Below the pieces are notes generated by a model. That model was not told the origin of the DNA. It was given only the letters and a program-made list of their open reading frames with translations, and did not search any database. This document shows, one piece after another, positions 51,772-62,778 of a stretch of DNA of 64,000 nucleotides; position 1 is the first letter of the stretch, and every line of letters starts with the position of its first letter. Source of the DNA: Paraburkholderia sp. BL25I1N1 (lineage in GTDB: Bacteria; Pseudomonadota; Gammaproteobacteria; Burkholderiales; Burkholderiaceae); contig NZ_PVZB01000035.1 in NCBI RefSeq assembly GCF_003002025.1, forward strand, positions 1 to 64,000, read 5' to 3'. The position numbers were made by a program, and so were the translations under genes.

Positions 51772-53685
51772 TCAGAGCAGATCGAGCCAGCGAGTATCCG
51801 TGCGCAGTAGATGCAGCCCACGGTGGAAGCGAGTATACCCAACCCGGTCGAAGAACTCCAAAAGCTGGATCGCGCGTTTGCGGCCCAGTCCGGTGGCGTC
51901 GCGAAACGGTGCGGCCGCAACCGTGCCGGCATTCTTTTGCCCCTCGGCTGCCGCAATTGAAGCCAGTTCCCGAATCATCTCGGGGTGATAAAAGAGGTCG
52001 CGCACGACCTGAAACAGCTCGCCCCGCCGCGCGAGTTTACGCATCAATTGCCGCACGCGCTCCTCCGGCACGCCGTTCGCATCGGCCAGATCGCGCACCC
52101 AGGGCGGGTCGAAACGCCCTGCTCTCACCGCCGGCAGCAGCATCGCCGCGAGTGCGCGATCCGCTTCGTCGAGCGTTACCGTATGGCCCGGCAGATGCAG
52201 CCAGGGCCCGCGTTTGACGATCTCGCCACGCGTCGCCGCATCGTCGACGAGCGCGCGCCACAGCGCGTCGTCCACCAGCGGCGCCGCGATGCGCCGCAAG
52301 CGCGAGATGTCCGGGCCCAGGTCGTCCGGCGAGCGTTCGTGGTACTGCGCGAGCGTAGTCGTCAAGCGCGTATTGAGCGCTTGCCAAAGCGCATCGGCAA
52401 TTAGCAATGCGTCCTCGCCTGGCAGTGCCACGACACGCGTATCGGCCGGCAATGCGAGCGTGGCCGCCGGCATGCCCGTCAAACGTTCCAGCTGCGAGCG
52501 CGGCAAGCCATGCGGTGCTCTCGCGATGACGGCGTCGAGCGTGCCGGTGTCGAGCATGATCTGAAGCGCGTCGAGCCACGCCAGCCGCTCGGCCGAACGA
52601 CGCTTGCGCGACGGCGCGAACGGATCGAGCACATGGCCGCCGCCAATCGTGCGATTGGCCTGCGCGTTACGTACCACGAAGCGATCGCCCGGCAGCGCGC
52701 AAACCGGGCGCTCGAACACGAGTTGAACGCGGGCACGCTGACCGGCGCCGAGTGTTTCGCCATCGAGCAACGCGACGTGCGCAACCTGATGCTGCGTGCC
52801 CAGATGCACATGCAGCGGCGCCCAATGCTCCAACGCCTGCGGTGCGTCGGCGAGCAGCGTCAGCATGACGTCAATTCGCTCCGACGCCTGCGAGAGCCGC
52901 GGATCAACGATCCAGTCGCCACGATCGATCGCGCTCTTCTCGATGCCCGCCAGGTTCAATGCACATCGCTCGCCAGCGCGTCCGCTCTGCGCCGGACGAT
53001 TCTGCGCATGAATGCTGCGGACACGCACAGGTTGATTCTTCGGCGCGAGCAGCAGCGTATCGCCCACCGTCACGCGGCCCGACACCGCAGTGCCGGTCAC
53101 GATCGTGCCTTGGCCCGTGAGCGTGAAGACTCGATCGACCGCAAGACGGAACAGGCCGTCGTCGCGCTTCATTCGCCATGCCGCGGCCGCCGCGTGCAGA
53201 TGCGCCTTCAACGCGGCGACGCCGGGATCGTCGGACTGCACTGCGCAAGTATCGAACACGGGCGCGTCCTGCAGCACGCTGCCGCTCAGAAACGCCCGCA
53301 CTTCGTCATGCACTTCGTGCAGACGTTGCGCGTCGACGCGATCCACCTTGGTCAGCGCGACGGCGCCTTGCCGGATCCCGAGCAGTTCGACAATCGCCAG
53401 ATGCTCGCGCGTTTGCGGCATCACACCGTCGTCGGCGGCGACCACCAGCAGCGCGAAGTCGATGCCGCTCGCGCCCGCTGTCATCGTATGCACGAGCTTT
53501 TCGTGACCGGGCACATCGATCAAACCGAGTACGTCACCGTTCTCCAGCGGTACGTACGCGTAGCCCAGTTCGATCGAAATGCCGCGCGCCTTTTCTTCTT
53601 TAAGACGATCCGTATCGATACCCGACAGCGCTTTCACCAGGCTCGTCTTACCGTGGTCGATATGCCCCGCCGTACCGACGATCAT
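51772..53685 (-). CDS. selB: Selenocysteine-specific elongation factor
   Basis: A 637-residue GTPase. The G1 motif GTAGHIDHGKTSLVKALSG, the RGISIELGYAYV switch, DVPGHEKLVHTM and TKVD lie in the first 140 residues. Winged-helix repeats fill the C-terminal third and bind the SECIS RNA. It brings Sec-tRNA to UGA codons such as the one in fdoG here. It overlaps selA by four bases (ATGA). Confidence 0.97.
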   Translation of the reverse strand: MIVGTAGHIDHGKTSLVKALSGIDTDRLKEEKARGISIELGYAYVPLENGDVLGLIDVPGHEKLVHTMTAGASGIDFALLVVAADDGVMPQTREHLAIVELLGIRQGAVALTKVDRVDAQRLHEVHDEVRAFLSGSVLQDAPVFDTCAVQSDDPGVAALKAHLHAAAAAWRMKRDDGLFRLAVDRVFTLTGQGTIVTGTAVSGRVTVGDTLLLAPKNQPVRVRSIHAQNRPAQSGRAGERCALNLAGIEKSAIDRGDWIVDPRLSQASERIDVMLTLLADAPQALEHWAPLHVHLGTQHQVAHVALLDGETLGAGQRARVQLVFERPVCALPGDRFVVRNAQANRTIGGGHVLDPFAPSRKRRSAERLAWLDALQIMLDTGTLDAVIARAPHGLPRSQLERLTGMPAATLALPADTRVVALPGEDALLIADALWQALNTRLTTTLAQYHERSPDDLGPDISRLRRIAAPLVDDALWRALVDDAATRGEIVKRGPWLHLPGHTVTLDEADRALAAMLLPAVRAGRFDPPWVRDLADANGVPEERVRQLMRKLARRGELFQVVRDLFYHPEMIRELASIAAAEGQKNAGTVAAAPFRDATGLGRKRAIQLLEFFDRVGYTRFHRGLHLLRTDTRWLDLL

Positions 53686-55112
53686 GCGCGCACGCCTTTC
53701 AATTGCTCGATCAGTTCCGCTTCATCGGCGGCTTCGAGACAGCGCAGATCGAGGCGCAACGCGTCGTCTGCGATACGGCCGATCACGGGCCGCGCCATCT
53801 CGCGCAGCCTCTTTTCGAGCGCGAGCAATTGACGGCCACCGCGCTTACCGTCCACCGTTTTGACGACCAGTCCGTAACTCGGCAGTACGTCGACCGGCAG
53901 CGCGCCGCTGCCAATCTGGCTGAACATCGGCTCCGCCGTCACCGCATAGCGTTCGCCGAGAGCATGCTGCAATGCGGGCTGCACGCGCTCCGCGGCGAGC
54001 CGGATGTCACCGGCGGCACGGGTCAATAAGCGCAACGTGGTGAGCCGCTGCGTGAGCCGCTCCGGCGCACGATAAAGCTGCAGAACAGGCTCCAACGCCG
54101 CGAGCGTCAGTTTGCCGACGCGCAACGCGCGTTTAAGCGGATGCTTCTTGATCTTCGCGATCAGATCGCGTCGCCCGACAATCAAACCGGCTTGCGGACC
54201 GCCGAGCAACTTGTCACCGCTGAAGGTGACGATATCCGCACCGGCTTCGACGGTTTCGCGCACTGTCGTCTCGCGCGGCAAGCCCCATTGGCTCAGATCG
54301 ACCAGCGTACCGCTGCCGAGATCCACGGCAACCGCGAGGCCGCGCGTGTGGGCGAGCGGCGCGATTTCATCCAGAGCGACCTCTTTGGTGAAGCCGCTGA
54401 TTGCATAGTTGCTCGCGTGGACTTTCATCAGCAGCGCGGTTTGCGGGCCGATGGCTTCCTCGTAGTCCTTCAGATGCGTGCGGTTCGTCGTGCCGACTTC
54501 GCGTAATTTCGCGCCCGCGCGGCTCATGATGTCGGGAATGCGAAAGGCGCCGCCAATTTCAACCAGCTCGCCGCGCGACACAATCACTTCCTTCTTCGAC
54601 GCCAACGCCGACAGCGTGAGCAGCACCGCGGCCGCGTTGTTGTTGACCACGGTGGCCGCTTCGGCACCGGTCAATTCGCAGATGAGGTCGTCGATCAAAT
54701 CGTCGCGATCGCCGCGCTTGCCGGTGCCAAGATCGAACTCGAGGTTGGCGGGTTGCGTGAGCGCTTTCATGACGGCCTGAACCGCCTCGTCGGGCAGCAA
54801 TGCACGGCCGAGATTGGTATGCAATACCGTGCCGGTCAGATTGAAAACGCTGCGCAAGCGCGACTCGTTGCGCATGCGCAGTGCAGCTTCGACTGAACTC
54901 TTCAGTTGCGCGACGTCGAGCGCGCTCAAGGACGCATCGCCCGACTGCGCACCCGCGCGCCAGCGATCGAGCGCCTCGCGCACCGCGCCCAACACCTGCG
55001 TGCGGCCGTATTCGACAATCAACGCCGCGAATTCGGCCGACGCCATTACCTTTTCCACCGACGGCACGCGCGCCATCAGCGCCCGCAATTCAGAGCCGCT
55101 TACATCGCTCAC
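53682..55112 (-). CDS. selA: L-seryl-tRNA(Sec) selenium transferase
   Basis: A 476-residue PLP enzyme. FSGDKLLGGPQAGLIVG holds the PLP lysine, and FNLTGTVLHTNLGRALLP and VNNNAAAVLLTLSALA are typical of SelA. It converts Ser-tRNA(Sec) to Sec-tRNA(Sec) with selenophosphate from SelD. ATGA overlap with selB. Confidence 0.97.
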   Translation of the reverse strand: MSDVSGSELRALMARVPSVEKVMASAEFAALIVEYGRTQVLGAVREALDRWRAGAQSGDASLSALDVAQLKSSVEAALRMRNESRLRSVFNLTGTVLHTNLGRALLPDEAVQAVMKALTQPANLEFDLGTGKRGDRDDLIDDLICELTGAEAATVVNNNAAAVLLTLSALASKKEVIVSRGELVEIGGAFRIPDIMSRAGAKLREVGTTNRTHLKDYEEAIGPQTALLMKVHASNYAISGFTKEVALDEIAPLAHTRGLAVAVDLGSGTLVDLSQWGLPRETTVRETVEAGADIVTFSGDKLLGGPQAGLIVGRRDLIAKIKKHPLKRALRVGKLTLAALEPVLQLYRAPERLTQRLTTLRLLTRAAGDIRLAAERVQPALQHALGERYAVTAEPMFSQIGSGALPVDVLPSYGLVVKTVDGKRGGRQLLALEKRLREMARPVIGRIADDALRLDLRCLEAADEAELIEQLKGVRA

Positions 55113-55147
55113 GAGCCAATCCCTTTTCTAGTCGCATTCATTCGCTG

Positions 55148-56143
55148 CTAGTCGGACTCGCCGGAAGACTCATCCGCGTTGACGCCCTGTTCGGGCCACA
55201 GCCACGGATGCGGCGACGCCCGCCGGTAACCTTCCGCCCCCATCAGCAAATCCAGCGTGAGACTGGCGAGATCGTCCGCGAACGGTTCGAAATCGTAGTC
55301 CTTCGACTGAATGCCGATCTTCCGGTAAGTATGGCATTCGTCGCACGACTCCGCTTTCAACGCGGCGTTCTTCGATTCGGCTTCGCGCGCGGCTTCACCC
55401 GCGTCCGGTGAGCCGACCGTGTGATAAGCGATGCCTTTGGTCGAATCGCAGTTCGAGCACTTCGTGCGAACCATGTGCCACTCGGTCGAGCACAGGCCGC
55501 ATTGGAGGTAGCGGTAATTGTCATACGCGCCGCCCACGCGCACGATGCTCGCCACCGGATGCGATCCGCACACGGGACACAGGCCGAGCGTCTCGATGTA
55601 CGGCACCTCGCGCTTGTCGATATCGGCGGCGAGGTCGGTCCACACCACTTGCAGCGCGGCCACGATGAACGGCGCGCTCGCCGGATCGATTTCTTCGAAG
55701 CGCTGCGCGAAGATCGCATCGGCCTGGAATTCGAGCGCGGCGGTGTCGAGCGTGCGCAGCCGGTCGATCAGCGCTTCGAGCGGCGGCGTGAGCGGGCCCG
55801 CGGCTGCCACCTTGTCGAGCAACCGGTGCAGCACGTCGCGCCACGCCGGATCACGCACGCCGGAAAACGCGGGAATCAGCGGCATGGAATGCTGCTGCGC
55901 ACTCGCGATCAACTCGGCGCTCGGCGGCGCTGCCTTGAAACTGGCTATCACGGCTTGCTGCGCGTCGGCGAGCACGGCCATCAGGCGCAAATAGCCGGCG
56001 ATCGGATTGTCGAGCGCCGCAAGCTGGCGCAGCCGCGCGGCGCGCGCGGCAAACACCGCGAGCCGGTCCGGCATGCGAAGGCGCGGAATCGCCGAATGAT
56101 CGAGCGATTCGATATCGCCGGCTTCGAGAATACGTTGAACCAC
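55148..56143 (-). CDS. fdhE: Formate dehydrogenase accessory protein
   Basis: A 331-residue FdhE with its cysteine-rich rubredoxin-like centre: CPVCGSHPVAS, CGLCSTEWHM, CSNCDSTKGI and CDECHTYRKIG. FdhE is needed for maturation of selenocysteine formate dehydrogenases. The GTG start at 56143 has GAGG about eight bases upstream. It lies between the gamma-subunit gene and selA. Confidence 0.93.
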   Translation of the reverse strand: MVQRILEAGDIESLDHSAIPRLRMPDRLAVFAARAARLRQLAALDNPIAGYLRLMAVLADAQQAVIASFKAAPPSAELIASAQQHSMPLIPAFSGVRDPAWRDVLHRLLDKVAAAGPLTPPLEALIDRLRTLDTAALEFQADAIFAQRFEEIDPASAPFIVAALQVVWTDLAADIDKREVPYIETLGLCPVCGSHPVASIVRVGGAYDNYRYLQCGLCSTEWHMVRTKCSNCDSTKGIAYHTVGSPDAGEAAREAESKNAALKAESCDECHTYRKIGIQSKDYDFEPFADDLASLTLDLLMGAEGYRRASPHPWLWPEQGVNADESSGESD

Positions 56144-56253
56144 GGTATCGACCTCTAAAAACTGAAGAGCCGCCGCCGTTCATTGAACGGGAGCGGCGGC
56201 TCGGGTGCAGCGCGCCGGCAGCCGCGCTGCCTCTACTGACTATGCATGGCCCA

Positions 56254-56910
56254 CTATTTACGGATGACTTCCTTGAACCAGTTCGGATGATGCTTTCGCG
56301 CCCAGCCGTAGGTCACTGTGCCGCGCGTCATGGCGCCTATCGACCCCTTGATCCACAGCGCCGCATAAATATGCACGACAATGCCGACGATCAGCACGAA
56401 CGCCGCCGCGGCATGCACGAGCGCCGCAAGGCGGATGATCTCGATTGGAAAGTAGATCGAGAAATAGCGCCGCCAGATCACGATACCGCTCGCCAGCAAC
56501 AGCAGCAGGCAGATCACCATGGTGAAAAATACCAGCTTTTGACCGGCGTTGTACTTCCCGATCGCGGGGAGTTTTTCCTCGCGATTGTTGAGCACGTCGT
56601 CGATCTGCCTCATCCATTGAAGGTCGGCTTTGTCGAGATAATTGTGATGCCAGAAGCGCAACGCAAGAATCAGAAACGACAGGAACATCACGCAGCCGAC
56701 GAACGGATGCAGAATCCGTGTCCATTGCCCGCCGCCGAAGATCGCGTAGAGCCATGACATGGCGGGATGAAACATGGCAAGACCGGACAGCGCCAAAAGA
56801 ACGAACGTGATCGCAGTGATCCAGTGATTCGTGCGCTCATTCGGCGTGTAGCGCACGATCAGGCTGTTGCCTCTCACGTCCTTCAGATCGGTATGCTCAG
56901 GGTGCTTCAT
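56254..56910 (-). CDS. fdoI: Formate dehydrogenase gamma subunit (cytochrome b556)
   Basis: A 218-residue membrane protein with four helices (for example ITAITFVLLALSGLAMFHPAM; ILHPFVGCVMFLSFLILALRFW) and histidines placed for two b hemes. It passes electrons from the FdoGH complex to quinone. ATG 56910 has GGAGG upstream and overlaps the end of fdoH by 14 bases. Confidence 0.95.
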   Translation of the reverse strand: MKHPEHTDLKDVRGNSLIVRYTPNERTNHWITAITFVLLALSGLAMFHPAMSWLYAIFGGGQWTRILHPFVGCVMFLSFLILALRFWHHNYLDKADLQWMRQIDDVLNNREEKLPAIGKYNAGQKLVFFTMVICLLLLLASGIVIWRRYFSIYFPIEIIRLAALVHAAAAFVLIVGIVVHIYAALWIKGSIGAMTRGTVTYGWARKHHPNWFKEVIRK

Positions 56911-57829
56911 TGGGCGCCTCCCGCGAACGGCGTACTTCATCGGCTTCGTGCTGGGCTTCGGCTTCGTCGGCTTCCGACACTTCGTTCGGACCCACGCGCG
57001 TGTAGTGGAAGAACCCGGCTATGGCCGCGAACGCAATACCTGCGAGCGCCAGCGGCTTGGCGAGCCCTTTCCACAGCGCCACCATCACGCTGATCTTCGG
57101 ATTCTGCGGCAACCCGTGATACAGCGTGGGCTTGTCGGCATGATGCAGCACGTACATCACATGCGTGCCGCCCACGCCGGCCGGATCGTACAAACCGGCA
57201 TTCTGGAAGCCACGCTCCTTCAGATCTTCAATCCGGTCCGAGGCCTGCTGCTTCATGTCCTCCTTGGTGCCGAACATGATCGCGCCGGTCGGGCACGTCT
57301 TCACGCAAGCCGGTTCCTGGCCGACCGCCACGCGGTCCGAACACAGCGTGCACTTGTACGCGCGGTGGTCCTGCTTCGAAATGCGCGGTATGTTGAACGG
57401 GCAACCGGTAATGCAATAGCCGCAGCCAATGCAGTTTTCCTCATGGAAATCCACAATGCCGTTGGTGTACTGCACGATCGCGCCCGGCGACGGACAAGCC
57501 TTCAGGCAACCCGGATCCTCGCAATGCATGCAGCCGTCCTTGCGGATCAGCCACTCGAGATCGCCCTCGGTGTTCTCGTACTCCGAGAACCGCATGACGG
57601 TCCACGAATGCTCGCTCAGATCGCGTGGGTTGTCGTAAATGCCGGTTGTCGTGCCGATTTCATCGCGCAGATCGTTCCATTCCATGCAGGCGGTCTGACA
57701 CGCCTTGCAGCCAATGCACTTCGACACGTCGATGAGCTTGGCGACCGTGCCCGTAACCGGCTCACGCACTTGTGGTTCAGGCAAGGTCGTGGCCGAGAGG
57801 CGTCTGATGTCCAGTGATTGCAGTGCCAT
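56897..57829 (-). CDS. fdoH: Formate dehydrogenase iron-sulfur (beta) subunit
   Basis: A 310-residue protein with four 4Fe-4S motifs: CIGCKACQTACMEWN, CMHCEDPGCLKACPSPGA, CIGCGYCITGCPFNIP and CTLCSDRVAVGQEPACVKTCP. One C-terminal membrane helix (ALAGIAFAAIAGFFHY) anchors it. AGGGAGA precedes ATG 57829, nine bases after fdoG. Confidence 0.96.
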   Translation of the reverse strand: MALQSLDIRRLSATTLPEPQVREPVTGTVAKLIDVSKCIGCKACQTACMEWNDLRDEIGTTTGIYDNPRDLSEHSWTVMRFSEYENTEGDLEWLIRKDGCMHCEDPGCLKACPSPGAIVQYTNGIVDFHEENCIGCGYCITGCPFNIPRISKQDHRAYKCTLCSDRVAVGQEPACVKTCPTGAIMFGTKEDMKQQASDRIEDLKERGFQNAGLYDPAGVGGTHVMYVLHHADKPTLYHGLPQNPKISVMVALWKGLAKPLALAGIAFAAIAGFFHYTRVGPNEVSEADEAEAQHEADEVRRSREAPNEAP

Positions 57830-57838
57830 CTCTTCTCC

Positions 57839-60800
57839 CTATGCCTTTTCGACCTTGACGAGGAACGATTTGAATTCCGGTGTTTGCGAATTCCCATCGC
57901 CCACGGAAGGCGTCAGCGTGTTGACGAGATAGCCCGGCTTCGCGAGCCCCTTGAAGCCCCAATGCAACGGCAATCCGACTGTCTGGACTTTCTTCCCTTC
58001 GATCATCAGCGGTTTGATCCGTTTGGTGACGAGCGCCACGGCGATGATATGCCCGCGATTGGACGATACCTTGATGCGATCGCCGGCCACCACGCCCACT
58101 TCTTTCGCCAGATCCTCGCCGATCTCCACGAACTGCTGCGGCTGCACGATCGCGTTCAGATGCGCGTGCTTGGTCCAGTAGTGGAAATGCTCCGTCAAAC
58201 GATACGTGGTCGCCGTATGCGGGAAGTTCTCGTGCGTGCCGAACGCGGCGTGGTCAGCGGGGAACACGCGTGCCGCCGGACTGTTGACGGCCGCCTTGTT
58301 GTTCGGATGCAGGGGGTTGTAGCCAAGCGGCGTTTCAAACGGTTCGTAGTGCTCCGGGAACGGCCCTTCCACCAGACCATCGCGCGAGAAGAAACGCGCG
58401 ACGCCTTCCGCGTTCATGATGAACGGATTGATGCCGTTTTCGGGCGGTTCGTCGGCCTTGAAGTCGGCAATGTCCGCTCCTGTCCACGCCTTGCCGTTCC
58501 AAGCAATCAGCTTGCGGGTCGGATCGAACGGCTTACCGCTGACGTCGCACGAAGCACGGTTGTACAGAATCCGCCGGTTCGCCGGCCAGGCCCACGCCCA
58601 GTTCAGCGTATTTCCGATACCGGTCGGGTCGGAGTTGTCGCGGCGGCCCATCTGGTTGCCCGCCTGGGTCCATGCGCCGCAGAAGATCCAGCAGCCGCTC
58701 GCGGTGCTGCCGTCGTCGCGCAACTGCGCGAAGCTCGACAACTGCTCGCCCTGTTTGGCGAGCACCTTGGTTTTGTCGGTCGTGTCGGTGACGTCGGTGA
58801 GCGCCTTGCCGTTGAACTCCATGGCGATCTCTTCGGGCGTCGGGCTTTCCGGGTCGGCATACGGCCAGCTCATCTTGAGAATCGGATCGGGACACTTGCC
58901 GCCGTCCTTCCGGTACGCCTCGCGAATGCGCAGCCATAGCCCCGACATGATCTCGAGGTCGCTCTTCGCTTCTCCGGGGCCGACCGCGCCCTGCCAGTGC
59001 CACTGCAGCACACGGCTGGAACTGACCAGCGAGCCGCGTTCTTCCGCGAAACAGGTGGTCGGCAAACGGAACACTTCGGTCTGGATCGCAGTCGGATCCA
59101 CGTCGTTGAATTCGCCGAAATTTTTCCAGAACTCCGACGTTTCCGTAGCGAGCGGATCCATGACGACGAGCCACTTCAGTTTGGCCAGACCCGCCCCGAT
59201 CTTCGCCTTATTCGGCGCCGCGGCAAGCGGGTTGAAGCCCTGCGCGATGTAGCCGTTCATCTTGCCTTGATTCATCAGCTCGAAGACCTGCAGCATGTCG
59301 TACGACTTATCGAGCTTGGGCAGATAGTCGAAACCGAAGTTGTTCTCGGCTGTCGCGTTGTCGCCCCACCATGACTTCATGAAACTGACATGGAACGCGC
59401 GATAGTTGCGCCAGTAGCTCAACTGATTCGGCCGCAGCGGCTGGCTCGCGCGTTTCGCGATGAAGGCGTCGAAGTCCTGCTCGGCTTCCAGCGGCAGCGT
59501 CATGTAACCCGGCAACAGGTTCGACATCAGACCGAGGTCGGTCAACCCCTGAATGTTCGAGTGACCGCGCAGCGCATTCATGCCGCCGCCCGCAATGCCG
59601 ATATTGCCCAGCAGCAACTGCACCATCGCGCCGGTGCGGATGATCTGCGCGCCGATCGAGTGATGCGTCCAGCCGAGCGCGTACAGGATCGTGCCGGCGC
59701 GCCCCGGAACAGCCGTCGATGCGAGCATCTCGCACACCTTAAGGAATTTTTCCTTAGGCGTGCCGCACGTGCTCTCGACCTGTTCGGGCGTGTAGCGCGA
59801 GTAGTGCTTCTTCATCAACTGGTAGACGCAGCGCGGGTGCTGCAAGGTCGGATCGACTTTGGCAAAACCGTCGTCGCCGCGTTCGTAGTCCCACGAACTC
59901 TGGTCGTACTTGCGCTTGTCGGCGTCGTAGCCGGAATAGAGACCGTCGGTAAACGAGAAATCCTCACGGACGATGAACGGCATGTCCGTGTAGTTCTTCA
60001 CATACTCGTGCTGGATTTTGTCGTTGGTGAGCAGATAGTTGATCACCCCGCCCAGGAACACGATGTCCGAGCCGGTTCGAATCTGCGCGTAATAGTCCGC
60101 AACCGACGCCGTGCGCGTAAAGCGCGGATCGACCACGATCAACCTCGCCTTGCGATGCGCCTTGGCTTCAGTGACCCATTTGAAACCGCACGGGTGCGCC
60201 TCGGCCGCATTGCCGCCCATCACCAGAATCACGTCCGCGTTCTTGATGTCGACCCAATGGTTCGTCATCGCTCCACGGCCAAACGTCGGGGCAAGACCTG
60301 CCACCGTCGGGCCATGTCAGACACGCGCCTGATTGTCGAATGCGAGCATGCCAAGACTGCGGACAGTCTTGTGCGTCAAATAACCTACTTCATTGCTGCC
60401 GGCCGATGCGGCGAGCACGCCGGTGGTCAGCCAGCGGTTGACCTTCTTGCCGTCCGCCGTTGTCTCGACAAAGTTGGCATCGCGATCTTCCTTCATCAAT
60501 TTCGCAATGCGGTCGAGCGCGTCTTCCCATGAAATGCGTTTCCATTCATTCGAGCCGGGCGCGCGATACTCCGGATACTTCAGACGGCTTTCGCTATGAA
60601 TGAAGTCGATCAGGCTCGCCCCTTTCGGGCACAGCGTGCCGCGATTGACCGGATGATCGGGATCGCCCTCGATATGGATGATGCTGGACTTTGCGTTCTT
60701 GGCATTGTCGCCGAGTCCGTACATCAGGATGCCGCAGCCTACCGAACAGTACGGGCAGGTATTGCGGGTTTCGGTTGTGCGCGACAACTTGTACTGACGA

Positions 60801-60907
60801 ACCTCCGCTAACGCGGGCGCGGGTGAGAAGCCCATAAGGGCAAGGCTCGATCCGGCTAGCGTGGTGGCGGAGACCTTCAGAAATTGTCGCCGGGACATAT
60901 GGGTCAT
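57839..60907 (-). CDS. fdoG: Formate dehydrogenase alpha subunit, selenocysteine form
   Basis: A 1022-residue molybdopterin/tungstopterin enzyme. It begins with a Tat signal MTHMSRRQFLKVSATTLAGS (ATG 60907, with GAGG seven bases upstream) and the 4Fe-4S motif CPYCSVGCGILMYG. A UGA at 60317-60319 (residue 197) falls in the frame at RV-UGA-HGPTVAGLAPTFGRGAMTNHW, exactly where FdnG/FdoG of E. coli have selenocysteine (196). It therefore looks like two ORFs to a normal gene finder. Full selenocysteine machinery lies next to it. Oxidises formate in the periplasm. Confidence 0.96.
60280..60319 (-). promoter_or_regulatory. Bacterial SECIS element after the fdoG UGA
   Basis: Immediately after the UGA the RNA can form a hairpin with stem GGCA/TGCC and apical loop GGTCT, the same loop that SelB recognises in E. 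coli fdnG/fdhF. Supports selenocysteine insertion rather than termination. Confidence 0.8.
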
Positions 60908-60944
60908 CGAATGGCCTCGGCTCTTTATGGGGACACCAATATTG

Positions 60945-60950
60945 ATTATA
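60945..60950 (-). promoter_or_regulatory. Possible -10 of the formate dehydrogenase operon
   Basis: TATAAT on the minus strand, 38 bases before the fdoG start, in the 193-base gap to the divergent gene at 61101. No good -35 is visible, so an activator may be needed. Confidence 0.4.
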
Positions 60951-61100
60951 GAGAGCGGTATGAAATCCTGCAGCGAGGAGTTACGCCATCTACAGTGCAA
61001 CTGAATATGAATTACCACAGCCGGTTTCATCAGTCGAGGCACTGTTATTGCTGACAGGAGGCAGACGCCTCCACGCTTACTCCTGACCTTTGGCACATAT

Positions 61101-61460
61101 ATGACCGCTCCGCTTTTGACATCTTCTGCCGCACGCACTATTTACGGCGCGGTGAAATGGCGCGCGTCGGTCGGCCTTGTGTCGCTTGCGCTGGGTGGTG
61201 CGATGCTCGTACTGAGTTCGCACGGCGTTGCCCAGATCACGCAAGGCAGCGGCTCGTCGCAGCAGGAGAGCCGCACTTCTTCGATGGGGTCGGCGCCGGA
61301 TTCGTCCGCCTCGGCAGTTCATGAATCGCATAAGCCACAGACGAAAGATGGCGGCTCGGCGAACACGCGCGGCAAGACGGCCGGGCAGGGTCATAAGCCC
61401 CAAGGCGCGGGCGGCTTCGATAACGGGCTTTACGGCACCGGCGCAGGCAGCAACAAATAA
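61101..61460 (+). CDS. Small exported protein of unknown function
   Basis: A 119-residue protein with a signal-like segment (RASVGLVSLALGGAMLVLSSHGVAQ), a low-complexity Ser/Gly/Lys-rich middle and the ending GGFDNGLYGTGAGSNK. Divergent from fdoG. No known domain. The hydrophobic segment and regular codon use suggest a real periplasmic protein. Confidence 0.65.
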   Translation: MTAPLLTSSAARTIYGAVKWRASVGLVSLALGGAMLVLSSHGVAQITQGSGSSQQESRTSSMGSAPDSSASAVHESHKPQTKDGGSANTRGKTAGQGHKPQGAGGFDNGLYGTGAGSNK

Positions 61461-61649
61461 CGTGTGAGATGGCCGCATTTTTGCCGCCCGCTCTCCTGCG
61501 GCGGGCGCATGACGAGACCGCCGCGCATTTAGAGGTACCTTCAGAAGAATCGACGACGTGTTTCGCGCTCCGGCCGGATCGCTTCGACGACCGCCGTCCC
61601 TGCGCGTTGCCCGAACAACCATCATAATGTCGGTCATTCGTCGTCTGAA

Positions 61650-62726
61650 ATGCCTGCCACAATGAACCATACTCCCAGCCACGCAAGCGCGTCGCCCCGT
61701 CTCACCAGTCTGTCGCACGGCGGCGGCTGCGGTTGCAAGATCGCGCCAGGCCTGCTTGCCGACCTGCTCAAGCGCAGCGCGCCGCTGCCGTTCTTTCCCG
61801 ACCTGCTGGTCGGCAACGACACAGCCGACGACGCCGCCGTCTACAAACTCAACGACGAACAGGCGATCGTCGCGACCACCGATTTCTTCATGCCGATCGT
61901 CGACGATCCGTTCGACTTCGGCCGCATCGCCGCGACCAATGCGCTGTCCGACGTCTACGCCATGGGCGGCAAGCCGATCATGGCGCTGGCCATCGTCGGC
62001 ATGCCGATCAACGTGTTGCCACACGACGTGATCGCCGCCGTGCTGAAGGGCGGCGAATCGGTATGCGCAGAAGCCGGCATCCCGCTCGCCGGCGGCCATT
62101 CGATCGATTCGGTCGAGCCGATCTACGGCCTCGTCGCCATCGGCGTGGTCGACCCGAAGCGCGTCAAACGCAACGCGGGCGCGCAAGCCGGTGATGTGCT
62201 GATCCTCGGCAAGCCGCTGGGCGTGGGTATTCTCTCGGCAGCCCTGAAGAAGGACCGCCTCGACGCCGCCGGCTACGCCGCCATGATCGGCGCGACGACC
62301 AAGCTCAACCGGCCGGGCGCGGACCTGTCCAAACTCGATGGCGTGCATGCGCTCACGGATATCACCGGTTTCGGGCTGCTCGGCCATACATTGGAACTGG
62401 CGCGCGGCTCAAACCTCACCGCTCGTGTGCGCTACGCGGACCTGCCGTGGTTGCCTGACGTGGTGAGCCTTGCGGAGGCCGGTATTTTTACGGGCGCTTC
62501 GGGGCGCAACTGGGACGCGTACGGTAAAAACATCGATTTGCGATCCTCATTTTCCGCGACCGCGCGCACGCTGCTCACCGATCCGCAAACCTCGGGCGGC
62601 CTGCTGGTCTCGTGCGCACCGCAAGCCGTCGACGAAGTGCTCGCCCTGTTCAGCGCCGATGGGTTCGGCGAAGCATGCGTGATCGGCGAAATGGTCAACG
62701 GAGAAGGACGCGTCGAGGTTATCTGA
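61650..62726 (+). CDS. selD: Selenophosphate synthase
   Basis: A 358-residue SelD. The N-terminal catalytic loop is SHGGGCGCKIAPGLL, with cysteine (not selenocysteine) at the active position. VGNDTADDAAVY, TTDFFMPIVDDPFDFGRIAATNALSDVYAMGG and ALTDITGFGLLGH are typical. It makes the selenium donor for SelA and MnmH. ATG 61650. Confidence 0.97.
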   Translation: MPATMNHTPSHASASPRLTSLSHGGGCGCKIAPGLLADLLKRSAPLPFFPDLLVGNDTADDAAVYKLNDEQAIVATTDFFMPIVDDPFDFGRIAATNALSDVYAMGGKPIMALAIVGMPINVLPHDVIAAVLKGGESVCAEAGIPLAGGHSIDSVEPIYGLVAIGVVDPKRVKRNAGAQAGDVLILGKPLGVGILSAALKKDRLDAAGYAAMIGATTKLNRPGADLSKLDGVHALTDITGFGLLGHTLELARGSNLTARVRYADLPWLPDVVSLAEAGIFTGASGRNWDAYGKNIDLRSSFSATARTLLTDPQTSGGLLVSCAPQAVDEVLALFSADGFGEACVIGEMVNGEGRVEVI

Positions 62727-62778
62727 GCCGCGAGTGCCAGGCGGAACGACGCGGCCGTATGGACGACGCGTGCGATAA

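Noticed and set aside
60302..60319. Apparent break splitting the formate dehydrogenase alpha gene into two
   Set aside because: The break is a UGA at the known selenocysteine position with a SECIS hairpin and neighbouring sel genes, not a frameshift or pseudogene.
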